A program made the translations under genes and the position numbers. From Capsicum annuum (Eukaryota > Streptophyta > Magnoliopsida > Solanales > Solanaceae): 64,000 nucleotides of DNA. A model generated the notes under the pieces. That model did not search any database, was not told the DNA's origin, and saw only the letters and a list, made by a program, of their open reading frames with translations. The stretch is taken from contig NC_061116.1 of the NCBI RefSeq assembly GCF_002878395.1, positions 125,235,112-125,299,111 on the forward strand. The letters are read 5' to 3'. Shown one piece after another: positions 44,406 through 57,900 of this stretch. Each line of letters begins with the position of its first letter. Position 1 is the first letter of the stretch.

Positions 44406-47009
44406 TGTAATGTCCTGATTCTATGTAACTGAAATGCCATACGGTGCTTATAATCCCAAAGGTCCACAAGCTAACCCATGATTAATAAATGTAACTAAGC
44501 CTGTACAACATACTATAAAATATACAAAAACATGAATTATAAGGCCATAAGGTTCAATACTGAAAACACAACATCTGGTTAAGTGGTATAACCATACAGA
44601 AACTGGAAAACTATCCAAGAATATCTGTAGTCTAAAAACATCTAGTCTGTATCTAGTCTAAAAGACTCTAACTGTCTGAATAATTTGACTGAATATGGAG
44701 TTGATGGGACATGGCCCCAACTAACTCCATCTACTAAAATAATAAAATAATGAAATAATAACATCATCAAATGATGACGACTCACTACTAACTCTGACTG
44801 TAGAAAATTAGGATGCTACTAATAATCTGGATCTAGAACACGTGCTTCTGAACCTATGGTATAAGTAATAGCGCGAATGTGTCATTACGTTGGAATGTAC
44901 CAGTATAAAATTAAGGTAGGATAAATGCAAAAGGGTTCACTTGCATGAACAAATCTAACTGAATGACTATCGTGAACGTGAGAGTACATGCATGAATAAA
45001 TGATACTATAACTGAGAAATTGATAATACTGGACACTGAGTCTGATTACTGATAACATGAGTTTTGTATAACAGATATGTTGTTAGCTAACTGACTGTGT
45101 CTGACAGTCCTGATCTAATGGAACTAGCTGAATTTTAAACTAAGCTGATTGACTGTATCTGACAGTCCTGAATATGAAGAACTATTAGAGGTCTACTACT
45201 GAGACTGAGACTGTAATTGTGGGAAGTATTCATCTAACCAACATACCCCAAATAGGTTATTATAGCTGAGTAGGGGTCCAATTCGTAACCCTAATGAGAA
45301 GGGTGCCAGTACTGCGCCACTAATAAAGACACTGAAAGACTACCCTCATCTAGTAGGTGGCCAGAGCGAGAACGGTGGTAACCCTCATTTTATAGGTTAA
45401 GCTACCTCATCTACCCTCATCTAGCAAGTTATGTTGTATCAACCTGCATTGGCTATGTAGTTTTGGAATGGAAGGATTGCTTCTAAGAATCACACCCTCA
45501 ATTAGTAGGTGAGTTCTAATCCTTGGGTTCACTCGGTGTTGAATCCTACTCCCATCTGAATAGACACTAAAATGATTATACTAAACTGAACTTGACTGAT
45601 TTTACTGAGTTTCATTAACTAATGGAACACTACTGAGATCTAACAATTTACTGGGATTACTGAGTAGGACTGGACTGATACTAAGTATACTGATGTTTCT
45701 TGAGTCATGTGTCTGACTAAGTTCTAGGGATCATGGCTTGACTGAGAGTATCCTGAAAACTAACACTGGCTCTAGTCACACAGCTAAATTATTGGGTGCA
45801 AGTACCCCTAGGACTCGATACCATGAAACTAACAAGACATGACACATCTTGAACATATGACCAATGTCCACATATCATAATACCATAAGTTGGGGATTTC
45901 ATGAAGCACATAGTTATCACAGCATTGTACAAGGATAGGAATATATATAAACATGACATGATTTCATTATCCTAATCTCATAGGTATTCCAGCAACATCT
46001 ATAAGGCATAGCATATGCAAGGGAATCAACTTAAGCACATGGATATAGCATGGAATCATCATCTAGATCACACATAGGTCATAATGGTCAATTCTTATTC
46101 ACTTAGGCATTTTAACAAACACATAGCATGCATGACTTTAGAATTAGGTATCAACATTAAATCAATATATCATGATTTCATTAATCAACTCAAATTCATT
46201 AATTTTAACCCATACGCTAGCATAGATTCATGAACAACACATAAAGATTCCAACCTGGGGATCATACAACCATAATCACATGAACATAATTAACCCACAA
46301 AACATACATTATAATTTATAATTTCAACATGGATTCTTGAACTTCATGGATGAAAGGTATTCATGGATGAACACTTTGCATACCTTAGATGGAAGATTCT
46401 TGAAGATTAGTGATAAGCTTTTCTTGAATTTTAATCTCCAATTGAAAACCCTAACTTTATCTTGAGAGTATTTGAGAGAAACAACTATAATTTGGATGAA
46501 AAGTTGCTGAATTACGTGTTATAGGCTTATATAGGGGTGGAGAAATAACCTATTTACCCATATGGAGCAGTTTTAAAGACAGAAAACTGGAGTCCAATGC
46601 GATATCTGATGCGGATAATGGGATCAATGCAATACCTGGCACGACACGCCATAATCGCACCAAGCCTCATTACTTTTGACTGCCAGACCTGCAAACAAAA
46701 GTGACCAATGCAATACACAATACGGCAAGCCATGATCGCGTTGGTCCATTATTTTGGACTTCCAAACATGGTCTAGATGAGGTCTGAAAAATTTGAAACT
46801 CATTCAGAATCCCTATTGACATTACTGATCATGATTCAACTTAGATATAGGCCTTTAAAGGAATTTACGATCTCGAAATGAGATTGCGAGCTTTTGATGG
46901 CTGAAAATAAGCTAAGTTTTCAAACTTGGGCTAGGATATTCTAAGTCTTGGACCCCTTAGATAAGCATACATACACTGAATTAAGCTTAGGATTTTGTGG
47001 GGTCTTACA
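44406..47009 (-). repeat. Element E 5' LTR
   Basis: The plus strand begins TGTAATGTCCTGATTC and ends GGGGTCTTACA. It is colinear with the 3' LTR, without D. The empty site of D is visible at about 46670-46680. Confidence 0.92.
46528..46534 (-). promoter_or_regulatory. Candidate TATA box in E 5' LTR
   Basis: TATATAA on the minus strand within CCTATATAAG, preceded by the ATGGGTAAATAGGTTATTTC block. The 5' LTR is the one that would drive the element's RNA. Confidence 0.62.
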
Positions 47010-47282
47010 TATATGAAACACTAGTTAATGATTGGTTTAATAATCAAAATAAGAGATTAGGAAAAAAGAAATAAAACTAACGGATCAAACCTTGAGCAAC
47101 GGAGTTATTAAAGTGTTCAAATGCACTTTGGAAACTTGAATTTGATGTTTTGGAACTTGATATGTGTTAGAGGGGTGAATCTATGTTGAGAAAGGTTGAT
47201 TTGATAATGGGCTGCATTGGGACCTGCTCCAGCAAGTATAGAGCATAATGGACGCAGGTGAGGGTGCTTCTTACTGCTTTAG
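47010..47282 (-). repeat. Orphan fragment of element C leader
   Basis: Parallels 23490-23740 of element C (for example AATCAAACCTTGAG.AA and AATGCACTTTG.AA.CTTGAATTT), without LTR, gag or primer site. It is the right neighbour of E and left neighbour of G; TTTAG at 47278-47282 is the candidate left target copy of G. Confidence 0.75.
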
Positions 47283-49316
47283 TATCACGACCCAAAAATT
47301 AAGGTCAAGATGGACCTTGTCGCTCACTCAAATTGATATGAAAATATGAAAAGACAGAAATATCCCTAGATAATGCTTCTAGAACGAAGCCGAACCATAT
47401 AATTAATCATAACAATGCGAAAAGAACTTATACAAAATACTAATCATGCCCAAAACCAGGTTTCAATAATGTAAGAACTACTAATACAATCTAAGATTCA
47501 AATACATAAAAAAAATAACCACAAAGGAATAATATTTTTCTCCAAATACTAATAAAGACATAACTACTGTAGAAAGATAGAGGTAAACTTCGGATGGATG
47601 AATATCCAACCGCTACCTTGGAAGTTCCAACAATCGCCCGAGTCAATTAATCTAAGGCACACTTGAGCTAGGACCTACACAAAAAGAGCGCAGTAGGCAT
47701 GGGTACAGTTCACTTGTACTAGGTAGGTATCATAAGCCGACCAAACAAAGTAGCAGATAAAGCATTCAAAATATACATTAAGGGCACGTCACCTACTATT
47801 AGAAAATGTCCCACAATGGTAGCCCACACCTATTGCACTAACATTTCTAATATATCTCACATATATTTCAACATCACACCAAGATAGAACAAAAGTACAT
47901 AATATATCACATATAAGAAGAACTAGGGGAACATGCATGCACAAGATCATCAAATACAAGTAAAAAAAGATACGGAAATTACATAGATGAAAAGTCAATA
48001 TGGTAATATAACACAACATTATGCAAGAATATCAAATATAAATCAATGCATCAAAACAAAACCAATGACACCCATATTGACTACTTTTTGTTCAGGATCA
48101 AAACGGATCCCCGAAATAGGTTTTTGAAAAAGAAGGTAAAAATTAGAGTTTTAATTCAAAAATATGTTCCCCATATTTATAGAAAACTACAACTGAAAAC
48201 CCAAGTTAAATCAAGTCAAAAATGAGGTTCAGATCAAAGAAAAAATATTTTTCAACTTTACCGATTAAAATCTTTGAAATCCTGGTTGAAATAAGGAATC
48301 AAAGTTGTTTTGAAGGTTAAATTGATGTTAGTAATTATAAGATAAAAATATTATTCAACTGAAAAGGAGTGAAATTTAATTTTAAAATCAAGCCCTAAGA
48401 TTTTTGGAGTTTTGAGAAATTTATCAAGAAAGTACTAAGAAAATGATAGCATTCTTACCTTAAATCTGTAATAAAATAAAAAAAAAGGTGTTAATATAGC
48501 TTCCCAAGCTCCCACAAGCTTCACTTATCAGCTCACATACTATTTTACGGTTTAACTCTCAAAAGACAAGATAAAAATGAGCAAAATGGGCAAAAAGAGG
48601 AGAAAATCAGCAATATATATCTCAAAATCTGCAATTACAACAGTTTTTTCTTTTTAAAGTCCAACCCGGACATTGACGAGGTGCTCGGTATTCATTTGGA
48701 GTTCGATATATGCAAATGAACTATGAAACCATTCTAAATTCGACGTTTCAAATGCGATGGCGAAGTCATTTATTCTAAAAAATATCATTTTCACAAAGTT
48801 GACACCTGAAACCCCTAATCACAATTTTTCAAACTTAGGGTTGAAATGAGATTTAAAAGTCGTAAAATCATACCAAACATTTTAACACCCAAAATCAATA
48901 TTTTGGATCTGATGACGTAGTAGGAGTTTCCAGTCGAGGTCATTTCGATTAGATGTAGGTCCCACACCTATATTTTAAATTTTTCAACTTTCCAATCAAT
49001 AGGTCAAAATGAGCTCGGGTGAATCGGGGCTCAGACCAAAGGTCTACCTACCCTAAAATCGATATTGCAGAGCTTCTGGCACAGTCCGTTTGGCCATTCA
49101 ACGCACGAATCGAAAGATATCCCCATAAGTCTTAAATAAGATTCTCAAAGCCATAAAAAATCACAATATCGCATAAATGATACCAAAATGCAGAAATCTT
49201 GTCAATCACTCCCACACCCCAGAAATAGAATAATGCAACTACAAGGAGGGGTAAAATAGTCAAATCACATAAAATTATAAATTTCACATATTTTATCAAA
49301 TTTTTAGGTCATTACA
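47283..49316 (-). repeat. Element G 3' LTR
   Basis: The plus strand starts TATCACGACCCAAAAATTAA (TG mutated) and ends AGGTCATTACA. The first 750 bp are colinear with 53670-54440. Tandem-like short words are absent. An incidental frame lies at 48019-47789. Confidence 0.88.
48174..48181 (-). promoter_or_regulatory. Candidate TATA box in G LTR
   Basis: TATAAATA on the minus strand about 1.1 kb inside the LTR. Confidence 0.45.
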
Positions 49317-49830
49317 TCATCCACCACTAAAAATCTAGTTTGTCCTTGAGGTAAGGCAAAGAAATACCTGAATCAATTAAGAGCTACGGATAAGAAATAC
49401 ACATATCAAACTCGACCTTTCAAGTAGCATCATCTACAAGTCGATGTTTCCACTAAACCTTAACCAGAAGGATCAATCTAGATCGTAACTGCCTAACATC
49501 GTTAGTCGGAATGGAAATAAGCTCCTCGACAAAGGAAAACCACTCATCTAACTAAACCGACTTCCAGCAAATGAAAAGAGACTCCTCAGGAATATAATGA
49601 CGAAGCATAAAAACATGAAAAACTGGATGAAGTGTTGATAGATCAAGGGGAAAAGACAACTCATAAGCCGCATCACCAATAGTTTTAAGAATTTCAAATA
49701 GACCAATATACCTGGGGCTAAGCTTGCCCTTCTTTCGAAACTTCATCAAACCCATTAAGGGTGAAAATCAAAGGAAAATGCAATCTCCAATGTCAAATCT
49801 AAAGGCACGAAATCTATAATCAGTATAGCA
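49317..49830 (-). pseudogene. Element G integrase tail, chromodomain remnant and polypurine tract
   Basis: The open piece 49755-49552 reads MGLMKFRKKGKLSPRYIGLF, then EILKTIGDAAYELSFPLDLS and LHPVFHVFMLRHYIPEES, the family tail after the integrase core. The chromodomain expected at 49350-49550 is only faintly readable (HRLVDDATWKVE-like near 49425-49460). Directly beside the LTR, TTTAGTGGTGGATGA on the minus strand (49331-49317) is the likely polypurine tract. Confidence 0.75.
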
Positions 49831-50600
49831 CTTCTGCCTACTCTAAGCTACTCTAAGTCTATCCTGAATGACCCAGACTCTATCAAATAACTCACGAAGC
49901 AAGTCCATACCTCGAGGTCTCATCTCTGAAACATCAATGCAATCGACTGGGGAGCGACAAGGCCTACCATATAATGCCTTAAAAAGAGTTATATCAGTAC
50001 TGAAATGGTAGATATTATTATATGCAAACTCTGCTAAAGCCAAAAACTGTACCTACTAGCCACAAAAATCCATCACGTACGAGCAGAGCATACTTTAAAA
50101 CCTTAATAATTTGCTCTAACTGGGCATTCGTCTGGGGTGAAATTCTATGCTAAGATGAACCCAAGTCCCCAACTCATCCTGAAAAGTCTTCCAAAAGTGA
50201 GATATGAACACAGAACCTCGATCTGGAATAATGGACATCGACACACCATGCTGACTCACAATCTCACAAATAAAGATAGGGGCTAACCTCTCAGCACTAA
50301 ATAAGACTCGAACTGGAATAAAATGAGCTGACTTGGTCAATTGATCTATGATAACCCAAGCACTGTCAAAGCCATGAGATGTATGAGGCGAGCCAGTCAC
50401 AAAGTCCATAGTGATCCATTCCCACTTCCACTAAGAAATGGGGAACCTCTGAAGCAGTCTACCAGGTCTCTTATGCTCCGCCTCCACCTACTGATAACAC
50501 AGGAAACAAGCCACAAAATATGTCATATCTTACCTCATACTACCCAACCAATAGTGTTGCCTCAAATCACGATACATCTTAGTCACACATTAATAGATAG
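49831..50600 (-). pseudogene. Element G integrase core and zinc domain
   Basis: The open piece 50409-50116 holds MDFVTGSPHTSHGFDSAWVI, IDQLTKSAHFIPVRV (first Asp) and SIIPDRGSVFISHFWKTFQD (second Asp). A frameshift near 50130 precedes the Glu region (AQLEQIIKVL). 50043-49843 continues with LAEFAYNNIYHFSTDITLFK and ALYGRPCRSPVDCID. The zinc domain upstream (50460-50560) is broken. Only one or two shifts separate a full core, so G's integrase is better kept than its gag. Confidence 0.86.
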
Positions 50601-51400
50601 AATATCTGGAATAATAGGCCTCCTCCAATATCAACCTAATCCAGTCACCCACTCTCGGCACACAATCTCGTCCTCTAGTCCTCAAAACTCTATTTGAATC
50701 AAGTGATGTTTCTTCATTCTCCTCACTCAATATTTTATCTTGAATCAACCTAAATCCAACACCATTAAATAGATGTGCTCAAATCTGCTCCATCAAAAAA
50801 GATCTAGCATCCATAAATGGTAAAAACATAGCCCGATGTTGAAATATCAAGACAAACTATCTGGTTATCTAAAGATGAACCTCTAAGGCCAAAGTCCTCT
50901 TCTAGTCCAAAGATATGCCAAGATATCCATATCAGTTGACTTTTGGCTTAAGGCATCCGTTACAACATTAGCCTTGCCCAGATGGTAGAGAATAATCAAG
51001 TCATAATCCTTAAGAAACTTAAGCCAACGGCACTACCTCATATGAAGATCTCGATGGGTAAAGAGATACTGAAGGCTATGATGATCTAATAAGCTCTCAG
51101 AACGGATTTCATACAAGTAGTGTCAAAACAACTTCAAAGCAAACATAACTACGTACAACTCCAAATCATAGGTAGGATAATTTTCTCATGAGGCTTTAAC
51201 TGATGTGACACGCAATCACCTTTCCCTCATGTATTAAAATAATACCGAAACTAACACTAGAAGCATCACAAAACATGAAAAAACCCATGCTCTCCTTGGG
51301 CAGATCCAATATAGGAGTTAAAGTCAATAAATCCTTGACCTTTTGGAAACTTGCCTCACAAGCATTAGACTACTAGAAGGAAATCTTCTTCTGAGTCAAC
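50601..51400 (-). pseudogene. Element G RNase H and linker
   Basis: Minus reading with stops: the start of the domain near 51240-51330 (SMGFFMFCDASSVSFGIILI), then the block around 51010-51080 and KANVVTDALSQK near 50930-50970. The rest (50601-50900) is the RNase H-integrase linker with no clear motif. Confidence 0.72.
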
Positions 51401-52080
51401 TTAGTCAATGAAGCTGTAATAGATAAAAAAATCTCTCAATAAAATGCCAATAAGAACTTGGCAACCCTACAAAACTCTGAATCTTGATGGCCGAAATAGG
51501 TCTAGCCCAATCACGAACCGCTGCAACCTTGGTTGGATTAACCATAATACCTTCTTTAGTCACCACATAATCCAAGAAAGCACAACCCGCAAATTCTCCA
51601 AATAAACCAAGATATCATCTTTAAATATAAAAATAGAGGAGTCGAGATACAATCGAAAAACTTGATTCATCAACTCCCTAAATATGGCAAGGGTATTAGT
51701 CAACCCTAAAGATATGACCAAGAACTCATAATGACCATATTAAGTTCAAAAAAATATCTTTGGAATATTTGAAGCTCTAATCTTCAATTTATGATAACCT
51801 AACCTCAAATCATTCTTCAAAAACACTACAACACTAGAAGTTGATCAAACAAATCATAAATGCATAGAAGAGGACAATTATTCTTAACCTTCACCTTATT
51901 CAACTGCCGATAATCAATATATAACCCATCTATTTTCTTTATTAACAAAATAGGATCACCCTAAGGTGAAACACTAGGTCAGATAAATCATTTATCTAAC
52001 AACTCTTACAACTGATCCATCAATTCCTTTAAATCTTATGAGGATATCTTATAAGAAAGAATAGAAATTGTCTTGGTTCC
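51401..52080 (-). pseudogene. Element G reverse transcriptase, heavily decayed
   Basis: No long open frame remains, but minus reading shows the ordered RT landmarks: LLDK-like sequence near 51990, the [20 protein letters not shown] region near 51870-51930, the [20 protein letters not shown] region near 51670-51730, and FKDDILVYL near 51600-51640. The two catalytic Asp stand, but the preceding Ile is Lys. Multiple frameshifts. Confidence 0.78.
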
Positions 52081-52640
52081 CAGCTCAACATCAATACTGA
52101 AATAAACATCTCAATCCAGAGGCATACAAATCAAGTTATAAACTCACGAACAATGTGGACAGAATCCAAAGAAGGAGGCATAACAACATTGGTGTCAGGA
52201 ATATGCGCCAAGTAAGATAAACATCCCTTCTCAACCAATTTATGAGCATGAACATAAGATATGACCCTCTTAAGACCCAAATGAAGTACACCCTTCCAAG
52301 ATATCCTTGGCATACCTGGCAAAGCTAAAGTCACAGTCTTAGCTAAATAATCTAAGACAACATGATAATAAGAAACCCATCCATGCCTAAAATAATATCA
52401 AAATCAACCATATCTAATATAAATAAATCTACCAGAGTCTCACGCCCTGCAAAAGTCACAACACAAGATCGATGCACCTGATCCACCACTAAAGAATTAA
52501 TTATCGAGGTAGATACACAAATAGGCATAGTAAAAGGCAAACTAATATAATCAAAACCTGAAACAAAATACACAAACATAGGAAAAAGTTGATCCAGGAA
52601 CAAATAATACAGATGCAGGTCTGAAATAAATAGGGATGAT
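52081..52640 (-). pseudogene. Element G protease with active-site Asp lost, and linker
   Basis: The active site reads LFVPGSTFSYV, with Val (GTT, 52601-52599) where the catalytic Asp belongs, a single-base change from GAT. Piece 52603-52352 includes VDQVHRSCVVTFAGRETLVD and LFILDMVDFDIILGMD, the second hallmark. Piece 52334-52131 is the linker (VISYVHAHKLVEKGCLSYLA). The protease would be dead even if the frames were whole. Confidence 0.84.
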
Positions 52641-53500
52641 ACTTGTAATCACAGCATCAGAAGCCTCTGTCTCAGGTCTGGATGGTACAACATAACACTG
52701 ACCATAACCACTAACTACTTAAGTGGCCCTCGGTCACCCCCACAAGCTCTACTACCTCTTCTCCTCACACATCTAGTAGCACCTCTACCCTTATAACTAA
52801 AATAGGAGTGGCTCTAAACACACAAAAAGGAAAGTCTTTGGCCATATGGCAAATTTTATCAGGTACATAAGAATCTCTACGACTAGTCTCAATAAGAGAA
52901 GGCACAACTAGGATCGAACGGCCACCCTAAACTACTGAACTAGAAGGTTCAACACCCGATATCTATAAGGATACCTACATTGGAATATACTATCCCAGAG
53001 AACCATAAAAATTTGTACCATAGTGAGACTAACCTTTGAACTCACAAAAAAGATGCACTTTCAAAGCGCCACCCTAAGAAACTTAAGGAACACCCTCTAT
53101 CATCTTAGAATTATCTATAATACTCTAAAAGAAAGCCCTAAACATAACCATCTAAGACACAACTAACTAAAGGGATACATCCAACTTTTCACAAACTTTT
53201 TAGTCTTCTCAGACTCGATAGAAATACTATCATAGGAATATTTGGATAGGGCAGGGAAACATGCCTCATACTTAACAACTATCATGGAGCCTTTCTCTAA
53301 ACAATCTGAATTGTCCTATATTCATTCCCTCAAATTGTAAGGCACAAATCTCCAGAAAGGCATCAGCAAACTCATCTGCATGACAACTCAAGAGCATCAA
53401 TAGGCCTACAACCGACAAATAATATCCACTAATCTCTCATAGCATCTCTCAATTGATAGTAGAATAAGCCACACCATTCACGTAAAAAGAGTAAAACACA
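52641..53500 (-). pseudogene. Element G gag, heavily decayed
   Basis: No open piece of 60 codons. Minus reading shows an Arg/Gly-rich stretch at about 52735-52800 (CVRRRGSRACGGDRG), typical of the end of this subfamily's gag, and scattered capsid-like words further right. It is assigned mainly by position between leader and protease. Confidence 0.6.
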
Positions 53501-53669
53501 GCTCAGAACACAAGGTATAAAAGAAATTTGCATGATAAAGAATAAAATAAGGGAAGTTACCTAAAGATTTCCTATAGCCTCTCGAAGATAGATACGAACG
53601 TCTATGTACCGATCCGCAAGATTTTATCAGGCACCCTGTTAATGAAACCTAGATGCTCTGATGCCAATT
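53501..53669 (-). promoter_or_regulatory. Element G leader and primer-binding site
   Basis: TTGGCATCAGAGC at 53667-53655 on the minus strand (one change from the tRNA-Met site). The leader box variant GAGGCTATAGGAAATCTT is at 53581-53560, 74 bases on. Confidence 0.82.
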
Positions 53670-54944
53670 TTTCATGATCCAAAAATGAGGGTCATGATGG
53701 CACTTGCCGTGGTGCACCTTAACAAGTAAGCCTATCACCAAAATTGATACAAAAAAAGGAAAAGACATAAATATCTCAAGATAAGGCTTCTAGAATGAAG
53801 TCAAACCATATAATTAATTATAACAATGCTGAAAGAACTTATCCAAAATATCAATCATACCCAAAACTAGGGGTCAATAGTGTAAGAACTACTAATACAA
53901 TCCAAGAGTCGAATATATTAGAAAAATAACCACAAAGAAATAATATATATCTCTAAATACTAATAAATATATAACTATTGTAGAAAGATAGAGGTGAACT
54001 TTAGATGCATAAATGTCCAACATCTACCCTAACAACTCTAACAATCACCCGAGTCAATCAAGATGAGGAGCACTCGAGCTAGGACCTGCACCGAAAGGGC
54101 ACAGTAGGAGTGAGTACAACCAACTTGTACTTAGTAGGTATCATAGGCCTACCAAACAAAGTAGCAAATAAAGCATACAAAATATATACTAAGGGCATGT
54201 CACCTGCAATCAAAAAATATCCCACACTGGTAGCCCACACCACTTGCACTTACAATTCTAATATATCTCACAAATATTACAATACCACTCCAAGATAGAA
54301 CAAAAGTACATAACATATAACATATAAGAAGAACTAGGGGGAACATGCATATAGAAGATCATCAAATAAAAGTAAAAGAAGATACGATAAATAAATAGAT
54401 GACAAGTGAATATGGCAATACAACACAACATAACATAATAAAGTAAGTCCAATATACATGATGATGAAGATGATAATGATGATGATGATGCATGAGGTTA
54501 TTACACAACCTCTGGGATCATTGCACAATCCTCATATACACCTACGAAGATAAGCCTACCAACACAGGACCCATGAGGGATTTATTAACCCGTATACAAT
54601 CCACATATCTCATATCTCCTTTCTATCACATCCTTGAGAAAAGGTTTTATAAGGTGTTACAATATCTCTTCCCTGACACATCCCTCGAGGAGGGCTTTTA
54701 AAAGGTGTTGTCAATGGTTCTCAGATATTGCCATGGTGGTACCAATGTTTAATGAATGAGTATGATATGAGGATGTAATGCTTAAAACCAATCACAGTGA
54801 GTATGTTCACAACAAACCACAAAGATATATTTCCACAATCATGTGAGCCAATATCCACTCATTATTTTAGTTTCATCCACGAATTTCCACATATGTCATA
54901 TGTCAAATAAAGTATGAATATAATAATAATACACCAGTGGTACC
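53670..54944 (-). repeat. Element G 5' LTR, left part
   Basis: The plus strand starts TTTCATGATCCAAAAATGAG and is colinear with 47283-48030. Beyond 54440 it contains sequence missing from the 3' LTR, including ATCCCTCGAGGAGGGCTTTT near 54680. It ends at F's target copy GTACC (54940-54944) and resumes at 63889. Confidence 0.86.
54459..54490. repeat. ATG/GAT trinucleotide microsatellite
   Basis: Imperfect GATGAT run in G's 5' LTR, absent at the aligned place in the 3' LTR. Confidence 0.88.
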
Positions 54945-57900
54945 TGTAATACCCCAGAAAATTTTTTGTCAAAATTTTATACGTAAACATATTGGGTCAT
55001 ATCTTTTAGAACGATTTATAATTTTTTGTGTAGAATTTCCTAGAGTTAGACCAACCATTGCAAAGAGCATCGAATAAGCTTTCCAACGATATTTGTATCA
55101 TCCAAAATAAACACCCGAATGATGATTTATGAACATTTCGATCAAACGGCGAATAGTGACGAACAGTAAAACGTGCAGGAAAAAGTACTGAGGCCAGGCA
55201 TATTTTTGCTCCAACTTTAAATGATCATAACTCCTTGTACATAATGATCTGGGTGAGCTACCATATATCAATATAAAGCTTTGTGAGTCTTCTTTCCAAT
55301 GAAATTGGTTTCATCCAATTTGTTTATCGGAGAAAAATGTTATGGTTAATCTACTTCAGCCTATCAAAACAGTACCCCATGGACAAATTCGAGTTTTATT
55401 TGTTTCTTAGGGGCATTTTGGTCTTTAACCATTCTTTTAAACCTCTATAAATACCCCATTCAGCTGAAAACTTGTATTATTTCCCTCTTATTTCTCTTAT
55501 AAGTGTGTATATATATATATATAAATATCAAGTTAGGGTTAGGGTTCTGAATTGGTGGGAAATTAATTGGAGGCTTTGATTCAAGAATTCCTTTCATCAA
55601 TCTCTTCCAGCTACGGATTCTAAGATATGCAAGTGTTTATCTATGGACTCCTTTAGTCCATAGAGTCCACGAATCCTTTTTTGAAAGTCCAAGTTATATA
55701 TATATATTATCTAGACTTTGATGATGTGTGTATATATATATATATTGATTGATATTTTATGGTAGAGATATATATAAGGACTATGTATGTTACTTGATAT
55801 ATATATACATGATGATTATGCATGCTGGTTGATATATATATGTGTGGTGATGGTGTATGTTGGTTGATACATGCATGTGATGATTATGTGTGTTGGATGA
55901 GATAAATGGGGTGGCGGAAAATATGAGAACGTGATGAATTCACCAATGCCTAAAAGTTCATGTAAGGTGTTTGTGGAATTGTCTAAGAGGCTATAAATTT
56001 ACGTTCTTAGGATATAATAAGTTCTAAATGACTAGACTACTTTCTATGTATATATTAAACATGAACTCCATATTATTATCTAAATTTGGGAATGTTCTGT
56101 AGAAGGCTTATGATATGGTTGTAAGTACGGACGAGGGATTTAGGTGGTGGAATTAAGATGAATGTTGGTGTTGTAGCATATGTAATTGTTCATACTGACC
56201 TATGCCCTAAAGGTGCGTGCAAGGTAATTGTAGAAATGCCTAGTTGAAGAAGAATGGATCATATGACCCCTTGTGATCGAAGTGATGAGTTCATACCATA
56301 CTTGCATGCTACGTGTTTACTATGGTGCTTAAGGAAAATGATAAGTCCATTAGGCCACGCTAAGTGTGAAATGTCTAATTATGGGTCGAAATGCATATAT
56401 CAAGATCTTAAAGAAAAGAACCTTGAGAAGTGAACCATGATGTATTGAATGTATGTTATTTGTGTGTATTCCAATTGGATGAACTATGTTATGTTCTATT
56501 CTTCCTTAACCATATGCATCCTTGTTGAATGATCTACGATGTAATGGCATCAGATCCCAATACTTATATATGAATATGATCTTCAAATGATTGGTGTGAG
56601 GTGTTAATCAATACATGGTGCATGATGGCCTGTGGGCATGTGAGTATGCGTTGTTGTATACTACGTATTACCTATGTTATTGATTGTTGGGGGTACGTAT
56701 GCCCGAAATAGTCTGTTGGTCTAGAGCTGAGTCAGTTCCACGATAATCTTAGTCGTGTTACGATCGATGAATTTTTGATGATTTGAGAACTTAAAATGAA
56801 TTCTGTGAGAACTTAGTATGTGGGGTTTTGAACAAGAATATCTTTTCATTCTTGAGCCCAAAGAATTGATTTTATCATTGGAATTTCATGATTTTGTAAA
56901 GTGGGTAAATACCCAAGATGTTTTAATAACAAATTATAAGGTTATGAAAATATAAATTGTTTAAGCTTTGATATACATGATATTATTTTTTTTAGGATTC
57001 TTGATATAAGAGCCATGATTTGAGTTACATTACAACATACAAAATATTACTATGATTTGAAGATCTTAAATGCTTTTCAAAAGCTATTGTCATGACTTGA
57101 ATATTGAAATGAAAGAATGATCATTTGAGAATATTAATTTGCTTCCGCAGAGTCGAGATGATTTATATTGATTTTAAGCTTGCAGAGATGAAATGCTTTT
57201 GTTATTGATACCATGTTGATGTTGAGGAAAATTAAAATATCTTAAGCTAAAATATGTTGAGTTAGGAATTCAAAAATTGGTATGATTTGATAAATGAGAA
57301 AGAGATTTGATTTGGTCTTTATGATAGACCCTTGTGATGTTGTGGTGAATTTCCTAATACGTTTTGAGCTAGTTGGGGAGTATTAATTAGAACCGAGAGA
57401 GAAATTTGGTATTTCCCCAAACCTATGTGCCACCGTAGGGTTGTTGATGATGATATTGTTGGCCAGAGAGCCGAATTGTGATTATGAAACCTTGAAGGTT
57501 GTACTCCCTGGCAAGAGTACAACACTCCTGCCAATGGGAGTGCTCTCCCTAGGAGGGAAAACGTTGGTATTCCACGCATCTCACGTGGGGTTGCCAGTTA
57601 TAGGAAACTCCCCTGTCCATAAGAGTATGTTTCTTGAGCTATCAAGTCGCTTCGAATCTTGAGTTGATGAGTTTGGTTGTCTATGATGAGTCATGAGAAT
57701 TTATGATAAATATTGATGATTTTATGATGATTTATGGGATCTTACTTATGTTTTCCTATCCATAATATTATGAGAAGTATGGATAAAGAAATTCAAGCCA
57801 TGTGAGTCTTCATTTTCCATACGCATGTTTTACGAAATCAAAGATATTATTCAAATTATTGCGTGCACCCTCACATATTCAGTTGCTTATGAAGAGTCAT

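Larger units (their letters stand above)
25137..47009 (-). mobile_element. Element E: Ty3/gypsy chromovirus containing element D
   Basis: 3' LTR 25137-27396 plus 39062-39394 (about 2.59 kb without D) and 5' LTR 44406-47009 (2604 bp), with all gag-pol domains between on the minus strand. Primer site, leader box and polypurine tract are present. The outer flanks ATCTA (25132-25136) and TATAT (47010-47014) do not match. The left neighbour is LTR fragment H and the right neighbour a C-family fragment, so the two ends may not derive from one insertion. It is the closest relative of A in the window; domains are broken, but the RT and integrase catalytic residues survive. Confidence 0.88.
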
